DNA from: Bemisia tabaci | Taxonomy: Eukaryota > Arthropoda > Insecta > Hemiptera > Aleyrodidae | DNA: 64,000 nucleotides | Direction of reading: 5' to 3' | Assembly (NCBI RefSeq): GCF_918797505.1 | Contig: NC_092802.1 | Span: 11,427,480-11,491,479 of the forward strand | Shown here: one piece after another, positions 27,960 through 37,100 of the stretch | Layout: each line of letters starts with the position of its first letter | How positions within the stretch are numbered: position 1 is the first letter of the stretch | The notes under the pieces: generated by a model | What the model was told of the DNA's origin: nothing | The model's input: the letters and a program-made list of their open reading frames with translations, nothing else | The model's database searches: none | Program-made: the position numbers and the translations under genes

Positions 27960-28159
27960 GAGAAAAAGAAGCTGATGCGTATCATAATTTATTGTTCGCA
28001 CATGGAAAATAAGTTTATATACCAGGTTCGATTGATTAATGAATCGTTTCCCTCGATTAAACCTGACTTTTTAGTCTCTTAAAATCTCTTGAAAAAGAAA
28101 ATTAAGAATACAGATACAAAATATAAGTAAGAGTCTTCCTTGCCAAATCGTATATCGAC

Positions 28160-28324
28160 CAGTGGCGTGGCGTGAATTGCTATATATCGATTGTTATGCC
28201 ATATAAACCTATGGTAAAGAATCGATTATTAAGGTGTTCGCAGCGAACACCCTGTTTATCGATCATTTTCCATAGGTTTAAATGGCATAACAATCGATAT
28301 ATCGTGAAGCACGCCAGGCCACTG
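28160..28324. mobile_element. hAT-like MITE, CAGTGGCG family
   Basis: CAGTGGCGTGGCGTGAATTG to CACGCCAGGCCACTG, 165 bp, with an exact 8-bp duplication ATATCGAC (28152-28159 and 28325-28332). It sits between terminal-exon copies at 27852 and 28635. Confidence 0.9.
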
Positions 28325-28326
28325 AT

Positions 28327-28572
28327 ATCGACGGTGAAACTATCAGAACAAGTATCTCGGTTCGCGACATTGCAGACTTCCTGTCATACTTTAATTTTTA
28401 AATGAGTCACTACTCAACTTCAATTCTTGAAAACTTCCGTGATTTTTCTTCTCAGTGCGGGAAAAATTTTGTGAAAACTCCAAGGAATGATACTAAATAA
28501 TTGTACTCCTTAAAAGAATAAAATGAGAGTGGATATTATTAGACACGTGGTCCGGTAGTTTCACCGTGAATA
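28327..28572. mobile_element. MITE, GACGGTGTAAGTC family
   Basis: Begins ATCGACGGTGAAACTATC and ends GTAGTTTCACCGTGAA, about 245 bp, with the family interior CGCGACATTGCAGACTTCCT. Its left end overlaps the target duplication of the neighbouring hAT MITE. Confidence 0.7.
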
Positions 28573-28634
28573 TATATAAATCACTAATTCTTATTCTTCC
28601 ATTTTACGAATGAATTTTGTTCGTCTGTTCTCAG

Positions 28635-28808
28635 TGCAATGAAAACAAAGTTCCTAACTGCATCGAAACGCACCCGAAGGGCCCTCCCCCCTGTACGACT
28701 TACAATAGATGCAGAAATGATCAAGGTGGCAAGAAGGAGAACTTCAAGCAGCTGATATTTCAAAATATATTGTTCGCAAATGGAATATTAATTTACACTA
28801 ATCAATAA
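28635..28808 (+). CDS. extra terminal exon of the Cys-rich peptide family, copy B
   Basis: After a TTCTCAG acceptor the frame starts CNENKVPNC and keeps the spacing C-x7-C-x10-C-x5-C (CTTYNRC). The position of the TAG stop in the other copies reads AAG here, so the frame runs on into the former 3' untranslated region and ends TAA at 28806-28808. An AATAAA lies at about 28802. The upstream micro-exons are not present in front of it, so it could be an alternative last exon of unit 1 or a dead copy. The preceding 20 bases are identical to those before copies at 27852 and 39666. Confidence 0.4.
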   Translation, partial: CNENKVPNCIETHPKGPPPCTTYNRCRNDQGGKKENFKQLIFQNILFANGILIYTNQ

Positions 28809-28914
28809 ATCATTTCCCCGATTAAACCTGACTTTTAAGTCTCTTAAAATCTCCTGAAAAATAAAATTAAAAATACCGATACAAAATATAAGTAAGAGTC
28901 TTCCTTGCTAAATC

Positions 28915-29338
28915 CACACTAAAATACAAAAAACAAATGGGTTTACAAGGCTAGAGGAGACATAAAACAACCAGGACGTTTCGGGCCAATTACATGCCCA
29001 TTCTCAACTGGAACAGAAGCTAAAAAATGTAAAAATTAAAACGAGAAAATGAGCATGCAACTGACCGAGGTAGGAATCAGTGCAAACTGAAAAACAGAGC
29101 AAAGATGGACAGAGGGGCACTATCACCTCCTTGATAATAGGCCAACCTCTACACCAACCAAGGAGTATTTATAGAGGCTCTTCTCTACCACAGAAAAACT
29201 GATGATAGGATGCGCTCAATCCATCTATGTCAGCTCTAAAGTTGCATAGTTTACCTCTATTCTTGACCCGAAACGTCCTGGTTGTTTTATGTCTCCTCTA
29301 GCCTTGTAAACCCATTTGTTTTTTTGTATTTCAGTGTG
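28915..29338. mobile_element. element with CACACTAAAATAC inverted ends
   Basis: Inverted ends of about 70 bp (CACACTAAAATACAAAAAAC, TACAAGGCTAGAGGAGACAT, ACAACCAGGACGTTTCGGG and complements), 424 bp. The 10-bp repeat TTGCTAAATC occurs at 28905 and again at 29390, 51 bp beyond the right end. The insertion therefore separates two units of the terminal-exon tandem array. Non-coding. Confidence 0.7.
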
Positions 29339-29464
29339 TTTTTATTGTTGTCTGCATTCGGGCTATTGTGCCTCTCGCTCTCTCGTCACTTGCTAAATCC
29401 TATACATCAATTACTAATTCTTTTTCTTCCATTTTACGAATGAATTTTGAACGTCTGTTCTCAG

Positions 29465-29515
29465 TGCAATCGAAGTCTCTTGTGTCTCTTGCAATCAAAG
29501 TGCAAAGTTTCTTAA
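29465..29515 (+). pseudogene. decayed terminal exon of the Cys-rich peptide family, copy C
   Basis: The conserved lead-in (TTTACGAATGAATTTTG..CGTCTGTTCTCAG) is followed by TGCAATCGAAGTCTC, then jumps to the 3' untranslated words of the family (AGTTTCTTAAAATCTCC). About 80-100 bp of coding exon appear deleted. The remaining frame has 16 codons. Confidence 0.6.
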
Positions 29516-29571
29516 AATCTCCTTTTTTGTCATTTGGACGTATTTATGCTAAAGGGAACTAGAGGCGTGCG

Positions 29572-29825
29572 CTACCGTGCTAAGAAAGAACGCCGTATGA
29601 ACACTCGAAAGTTGCCAAATTTCCCCGGATAAAACATGTATTTTTGACGAAATTTATGCATATTTTTCCTTGAAATTTTCAGATATTTTAAATTAAATTG
29701 CGAACGAAATAGTGTGAAAAATTGGAAGAAAATTATTTTACAATTTCTCTAATAAATCCGTATTTCATCAGAGGAAATTTGGCAACGCCTGAAGGTACAT
29801 ATGTCGTTTTTCCTTAGCATGGCAA
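29572..29825. mobile_element. MITE, CTGCCGTGCTAAGG family
   Basis: CTACCGTGCTAAGAAAGAAC to TTTTTCCTTAGCATGGCA, about 254 bp. A scrap of the GGACGTATTTATGC hairpin family (29535-29565) abuts its left end. Confidence 0.75.
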
Positions 29826-31201
29826 TGTGGGGAAGCAATGGGGTACGTTTTGTTTGAACTGCATATGAAACAATGTGAATTTGAGCGTGATTCCTTTGGG
29901 GGAAATGGAAATGGGATTTGACATTAAAGCAAAATGAACTAAGCGCCAAAACATGCTAACTCATGAGCCGCGGGCATGTGACAAGAGTGCTGTGGACAGG
30001 GCTCATGAGTTAAAGAGTCCTCGTTGTTCCCGGATTCGGTCGCCGCCGCTGACGTCATTAGCGCTTTATAATTTCCGTTCATTCTTACGACCGCCAACTG
30101 TACCTATTATCTTGAAAAAATTAAATACGAGTCTCAAAAAGCCAGAATACATCCTTCTCGGGCGGAAGAGATGTAGATCTATTCCCTGACTGCATCATCG
30201 ATCTCGATCCAGAATTTTGCTGGTTTATGCTGGAACCCCCCCCCCCCCCCCCAAAGCACTACGCATTTTCAGTATGAAACGCCTGCCATTTTTCGGGCAA
30301 AAACACAAATTGTGAGTTTAAATTTTGCAACTATTAAATATAGAGATATCGGCTTGTTTAAGCAACAACGAATATTGATGCATCGTACTAGTCTGGCTCC
30401 CACCAATCGAATTACATAGGAAGTAGTGTTTCGGTAACGCCTGGCTACAGAGGCAATTCTTACTGTTCTATGGATGCCTGTATTGCATCGAATAAAATTG
30501 CAGGCGTTTCATTTTTGTTCGACGCTACCGAAGTAATATTCTCTCGATAAGCAAAGGCCGAACAGCGGAGGACGACCGACCAGGACTAGGAATCATAAAT
30601 GAGCTGATTTAAAGACTCAACTATTCGATGGAAATCGTTGTTTGATTGTTTCTAGAAAAATATTGTGATTGATTGATATTGATTTACCCAGGCTGTCCCG
30701 AAAGTACCGACCCAAGTGGCATTTTTCAACAGAAAAAGCGTGATATTTTGAAATAGGGTTGCGATTTTTCTAACGCTTTTTGGCGATAAAATCGCTAAGA
30801 TCATCAAAATCTGAGCGATAATCCTCAATCTTGTCACAATTTCATCTCTATAAAATCGCGTTCGATAAAATCGAAATTTTATCTCAATTTATCGTAAAAT
30901 TTTTTACTAATTAACTAAAAATTAAAATTAATTTATTTAAAAATTTAATTAAATACCAGCTAAAAAAATATAAATTAACTAATAACTAATTTTACCTCAT
31001 TATTTAACCATTCGCAGTTTCCACGTCCTGTTATTGCCGTTGCGATGTAATAATTATCGTTCAGCTTAGTGGGTTCAGGAGACAGGAAAAAGCCCTAAAA
31101 TGCATGATGGGCAACTATGTATACACCGTCGTACGAATCACATACACGACTTTATGAAGGCGGTGCGCACTTTTGCACTGATCAGATAGGACGAACATTA
31201 A
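29826..31201. other. no gene seen; poly(C) tract at 30236-30252
   Basis: Non-coding sequence with a run of 17 C at 30236-30252 and an AT-rich stretch near 30.86-31.0 kb. No exon chain. Confidence 0.45.
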
Positions 31202-31335
31202 CTGCCGTGCTAGAGAAATCGCTGCCTGAACATTCGAGAGTTAATTTCCTCCGATTAAATGTTTTTCATAAATATTTTCTCGTGGAATTTTCAGATAATT
31301 TTGCGAATAAAATTCTCTGGAAAATTGGAAAAGAG
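31202..31335. mobile_element. truncated MITE, CTGCCGTGCTAAGG family
   Basis: Left half only: CTGCCGTGCTAGAGAAATCG then CATTCGAGAGTTAATTTCC, ending near CTCTGGAAAATTGGAA. The right half is absent. Confidence 0.6.
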
Positions 31336-31495
31336 GTCTGGATGATGTAATGGATAAACTGATAGGGCTAAACTTGATGGAGCTGAAAAGGCATCGATTT
31401 GGTTGAAAAAGTGTTTCCCTTTTTGGCGCAAAAAAAGACAAAAGGCACTTTAATCTTTAATTTCTAAAACCAGCGTAAAAATGGCCTTTTCGACA

Positions 31496-31738
31496 CCCTG
31501 GTGAAAGTGAAACATATCGTCATTGAGACATGGCAATGCTTTATGGAACAAATCATTATAATGTCACTTTGGTATCGCCCCCTGACTTCACCCTGACATC
31601 ATTCTGACCATTCAGACATCACTATGATGACAGAATGTTCAGGAAACATTATAATGACGTCACACTGATTTGTAAAACACGTAGTGGACGGCATAATGGC
31701 ATCAGAGTGATGTTACAACGTCCCAATTTTACTAGGAC
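31496..31738. mobile_element. GTCAT-rich element, short copy
   Basis: Ends CCCTGGTGAAAGTGAAACAT and CCAATTTTACTAGG enclose 243 bp dense in TCATNNTGAC words. Same family as 31992-32754. Confidence 0.6.
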
Positions 31739-31991
31739 ACGGAGAGATTACTACAGAGCTTTCTCGTAGAATTTCAGCTTCCGTTCACCTCAACGTGAGA
31801 AAATGGCCTTGCTCGCCTACGCCGTTTTCATCTAAAATTTTGCTGGAAACGCTTTTGTGCATTGTTAAGTTTTCACATGTAATGACGCAGTATTTAAATA
31901 AACGTTTCCTCTTAAATATGGTTAGCAGCTGAATCAATATATAACAATAGATTACAAAGTCAATGGGGGTCTCTAAATTCTTGACAAACAA

Positions 31992-32754
31992 CCCTAGTAA
32001 AAGTGGAACATAATGACTTTTTAGTCATGGCGACATCACTATGCTTTATGAAACACATTGTCACAATGACAATTATTTTGACGTCATAGTGTCAGAAATT
32101 GTCACTGTGATGTCATCATGACGATCATCGAGACTCAGTGCATGCTTCATGAAGCACAATAAGGTCGCTACGACTTTTGATGTTGCTACAATGAGCATGA
32201 AATCATTAAAATTGTTCAACAATATATGAAGCATGACAGGAAGAAAAATGTAGCATAAATAATTAAAATAAATCAATTTAAAAAAAAAATAGTGTTTATC
32301 GTTTTGAAAATACACAAAACTTAAAATTGCCTTTTCATAGTAAAGCACCATCATTATAATGGTTACCTTCAAGGTAAATTAGTCACAGTTATGATCACAT
32401 CCACGATCATAGCATCATACCTCAGTCGTAACTTACGACTCGTAAGAGAGTCAGCCTGATTCTTATTTTGACTCTGTTTCAATCATAACGATGTCACAAT
32501 GACGATCGCCTGTGGTTCCCGTGGCCATAACGATGCCACACGGATGGTCACTCTGACCCTGTTTTTATCATTATGATGTCATAGTACTGGATTTGTCCTA
32601 TCAAAGTTAATAATAATAACGTCAGAGTGACGTCATTTATGGTCATTGTGATGTATGACTATGAAGTTATTATGTTCATCATGACATCATAACGACGTCA
32701 GAGTGATGATCACTGTGATCATTATGATGTCCTTATGCTCCACTTTTATCAGGG
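31992..32754. mobile_element. GTCAT/TGACGTCA-rich element, long copy
   Basis: Ends CCCTAGTAAAAGTGGAACAT and ATGCTCCACTTTTATCAGGG enclose 763 bp. Both sub-terminal halves are packed with GTCATNNTGAC-type short palindromes, including TGACGTCA cores near 32081 and 32631. No coding frame; superfamily unknown. Confidence 0.65.
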
Positions 32755-32970
32755 AACACTGTCTATTTTTCGCAGATCACACCAAATATTTCAACGAGGA
32801 ATAATTCCTATCCTCTTAGCTGTAAAGGGTTAAATGCTCTCTTTTTCGTTAAAGGAACTAAGTGCTCATCTTTCTCTGTAATATGTATAAAAGCATAAAA
32901 GTAATGCAAATAACGATTCAACGCCTGAGACACGAAGCGCTACAGGGGGTGTGGCCTGTGGCCCCCTATA

Positions 32971-33223
32971 CTGCCGTGCTAAGGAAGAACGCCGTACGAA
33001 CATTCGAGAGTTGATAAATATCCCTCAATAAAATGTATATTTTTGAAGAAAGTCATCAATATTTTTCCTTGAAATTCTCAGGAACTGTAAGTGAAATTGC
33101 GAACAAAATTATCTGAAAAATTGGCAGGAAAATATTCATATGTTTACCAGGAAATTCTCGTTTTATCAAAGGAAATTTGGCAACGCCTAAAGGTTCATGC
33201 GGCGTTTTTCCCTAGCACGGCAG
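32971..33223. mobile_element. MITE, CTGCCGTGCTAAGGAAGAAC family, best copy
   Basis: CTGCCGTGCTAAGGAAGAAC to GTTTTTCCCTAGCACGGCAG, 253 bp, with TATA on both sides (CCTATA left, TATAGTC right), suggesting a TA or TATA target. Confidence 0.85.
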
Positions 33224-33589
33224 TATAGTCGGTTATAATGTATGAGAGCTTTGTCGCCATTTGTCCGTTTATCGTTCGCAAAATTGTTGGTGTTAATAGG
33301 TAGGTACGTGCGGATACAGAATCGTTTGTCAAACTAAAAAAATAATTACTTCAACTGCAATGCTCCAAATTCTTAATTTCTAAATTTCTTTAAAATTCCT
33401 AATTTCTATTTTATTTGATTTCAAAGAGAAAAACCAATTTTTATTCCAAATTTCTGCAAATTGTCTGAATTTATCAAAATGCGTCCGGAAAAAAAAGTTC
33501 AAAGAGACTTATTGGTTGGTAACGTCTTGGAAGATAAAATATAACCTGAGATTTTGAAATGTCATTGGAACGGAGAGGTGCATATTTAT

Positions 33590-33926
33590 CAGAGACAAGA
33601 GACCCTCCACTGGCCTCCTAGCGACAGGTGGAAGCTTTTACTTTCGGGGTTTCAACAATTCCTAATGGACAATTATTAGCGAGCAACAGTCATCACCCTA
33701 TTTTCGGCTGTTGACTTACCTACATGGTCGATGATGAGCTTCGGATGACGTCATGAGCCAAACAACTTTCCCAAACGTCGGCCATTTTCGGCTTGTTTGC
33801 AAAACGAAACTGCCAACACGTTGTTGAACATCAACCATGTAGGTAAGTCAACAGTAGAATGCTGAAGTCCCGAAAGTAAAAGCTTCCACCATGGCCAAGA
33901 TACTAGTGGACGGTCTCTTGTCTCTG
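33590..33926. mobile_element. hAT-like element with CAGAGACAAGAGACC ends
   Basis: CAGAGACAAGAGACCCTCCA to AGTGGACGGTCTCTTGTCTCTG (20-bp core shown by TGGACGGTCTCTTGTCTCTG), 337 bp, flanked by an exact 8-bp duplication ATATTTAT (33582-33589 and 33927-33934). The other segmental copy near 23000 shows the empty site. Non-autonomous. Confidence 0.9.
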
Positions 33927-34100
33927 ATATTTATCGGCCTTTGCCTGGCATCGATACTGTCACTGTGTATGGCACTGTTTGAACACATGTGTAAAAGTAT
34001 CATTTTTCACTTAAATTGAGTGTGGTTGATCGAATAATCAATGTGGAATGCAATTCACAGTTTTAAATGTGACTCGCTCGAAGGTAGACGCGGAGTAATC

Positions 34101-37100
34101 ATGTTATGCAAATTTTTTATCGCTCTATCTTTGCTCTGCGGGAGTATATTCGATATTTACTTAAAATCCTCTTAATACTTAATCTATTAGAGAATTAGTT
34201 CGGATTTCAGGTGCCACTAGCGATAGCTGGATGAACGAAATCCAACTTTCCGAAGATAATAATAGTTGGTAATAGTTGATAATATAATAGTTGGTAAGAT
34301 AAATAGTAAAGCTCATTGATTACACAGTGTCGGTGAGCGGTTTCCAAGCTTCAGGTGATTCGTCAAGCTCAAGTGACGTGGTCGAACTGGCATGCGATAT
34401 ATCGCATCTTTTAGGTAAAAAATCTCGGCAGATTTTGAATTTTCAGCAAAAAAAGGACGATAGCCCCTGCGCATGAGCCTAAAGAATCATTCTAAGCCCA
34501 AAAATCGGCAAAATTCAGAGAAATGAAAGCAGGATAGTGTTTGGGAAAAAACCTAGCATTCGATACAGAAATCGATAGCTGAATCGAATGCGAGGTTTTT
34601 TTCCAAACACTACCCTGCTTTCATTTCTATGAATTTTGCCGATTTTTGAGTTTAGAATGATTCTTTAGGCTCATGCGCAGGGGCTGTCGTCCTTTTTTTT
34701 GCTGAAAATTCAAAATCTGCCGAGATTTTTTACCTAAAAGATGCGATATATCGCATGCCAGTTCGACCACTTCTTTTGAGCTTGACGAATCACCTTTAGC
34801 AATAAAAAAAATCAAACTGGCTTCCTGCATAACATTTTCTTCATAGCCGTAATTCATTTAATTGCACAGCAAAAGCTTTAAAATCGTCCCAAACTCTCTC
34901 TCCCTTCCCCAAAGATAAATAAATAATTGAAAATAAAGAGAAGAGAGGACGAATTTGGATGTGTAAAACTTGTTGCAAACAGAGAGTAAGAAAGGGTAAC
35001 ATTTTTCTAACATTTAAAAGTAATCGTTTGGAATGGTGTTATTTCCATTTTTGCAGGCATTCAGTTTTGCTGCGATGTTGGGCCATGCTGGAGACCAAAC
35101 AGACTTTCCCAGGGTACGTTTTGAATTACAAAACAACCTGAATTTTAAAGTCCATCGCTCCCGATTTTTTATCACGCTAGTCAGGCGGAAAGGAATCAAA
35201 CACTAAAGCAGAACTTAGAAGTTATTTAATAACAAATTAGAAAACTAGAAAATAGCGCGGTTATCGAGTCGCACTATCACCGCTGAAATCACCGCTGAAG
35301 AGGGAGGACAGGGCATCCTCCGAAACGTCCAGTGGCGTGGCGTGAATTGCGATGTATCGATTGTTATGCCATTTACATATATGGTAAAGAATCAATTATC
35401 AAGGTGTTCGCTGCGAACACCCTGTTTATCGATCCTTTTCCATAGGTTTAAATGGGATAACAATCGATTTATCGCAAAGCACGCCACGCCACTGGAAACG
35501 TCGCGTCGCACGGTGGATCGAGTCAATGAGAGAGGTCGAACAAAATTTGGAAACATTTCAAGCTTATAACTCCGTTTATACAAAACTTTGAGGTTTTAAA
35601 ATTGAGCACCCCATAATATTTAAAATTTGACGGAATGAACGTCAAAATTTACGCAGTTTTAGTCAAAAATTTCATGTCCAACCTCTCTGAGTCGATCCAC
35701 TGTACATCGTTCGGACAAAATAAATGAAGTAAGGACAGTTTCTGATTTTAACGCGTCCAGTTTTACTTCGTGTACTTTCTACGTCTTTTCAGACTTGTTC
35801 CATCACTATTTATATCTTGATAAGGAGTTATATTCAGTAATTTTCGTCGCACGAACCGACGGTTCGTCGAACTGTGTTCTACTCGAAATTTTGAGGAAGA
35901 ATAATACATCAGATGCTTGAATTTGTACATTCTGTAGAGGTTCATGGAAAATTTGCTTGTTTGATGAGGCATTATAAAATTTACGACGTATTTTTATTGA
36001 TAAAATCGTCATGATACTATCAACTTTACATAGACAAACAAGATATAGTATAAGCAGCCCATGAAACATGCTAAAATTAGATGAAAAACTATGCTCTAAA
36101 GGCGGGATACGATGCTATAACAGGCAAAAACAATCGGAGACGTTTCCGGCTGGTATACGGTCATTATCGAGCAAGTATGCTCTTCGTAAACCATTTTAAT
36201 GTACCGTGTTTCTATTTAATCTTGATTTCCGAGGATAGAAAATTCCGCATATTTCTGCGTTGGAGGCTATAGGACATTTCGTCAACGATTTTTTGTCCGC
36301 GCACCTGTTTTTTCCAGTAATTTACGTCCTCGCGTTTTTTCGGCACGGGAGTTTTGGTCCACGGCCAGTTGAGACCCAAAGTTAATTGGCCCACATGTAA
36401 ATACAAACGACAATTGCTCACGACGTTTTTGGATGAAAATATATAATGTCTAGGAAGAATGAGGGTTTGCTTGTTTTTTTGTTTTGTTTGTTTGGTCGAA
36501 CGGAGAATAATGTATGGTTGAGAGTGTTGGTAAAAATGGGGGAGCGTCAATTCCCTGAGACAAAATTCACTAAAACTCTCTACATCTTTTTGGTGTAACA
36601 GGACTTAATTATCTTTCAAGAAATTCCCACCTTGTTATACTTGGACCGCTCTATCTATATTTGCCTCAGCTAAAGGCTCTTAGATTTTTCCTGTTACGAT
36701 AAGTATCTCGATTTATTTTGCGAGGAAAGATCTGTACTTTTAAAGGATGTCTGCAGGCATTCTTAATACGTTCAATTACGTATGATACGTTGTGAAATAG
36801 TTGCTTCAGGCGCCGCCGCACGGCGGCGGGCGGGCGGTCAGCGCGAGAGGCTCATTGGCGCCTACAAACCTAAGTGGATACTTCAAGCATTGTGCAATGC
36901 GCGAAGTATCCACTTAGGTTTGTAGGAGCCAATGAGCCTCTCGCGCTGGCAGCACGCCACCGCTCCGCTCTGTTAAGCTTTAATATTTATACTCGCATTG
37001 TCAGCGTTTTTTAACTCATGATTTTGAAATGTTAGCACACTCTGCATTGTTTATTCTCATTTAAATTGATGAGAAAAATATGTATCAATTTATCAGAGGA

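Larger units (their letters stand above)
22838..28151 (+). repeat. segmental duplication, copy 1 (partner 33424-39910)
   Basis: Non-repetitive landmarks recur in the same order and strand in both copies. These include GAACACATGTGTAAAAGTAT, ATCATGTTATGCAAATT, the exon GGCGGAGAGGAACCAAACAC (with substitutions in copy 2), CTCGTAAACCATTTTAATGT, and ATGACAAGTGTTAAAAGTGT followed by GATTGGCGCGCCG. Copy 1 was then enlarged by a 1.34-kb palindrome and by MITEs absent from copy 2. Each copy holds one set of the secreted-peptide exons. Confidence 0.75.
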
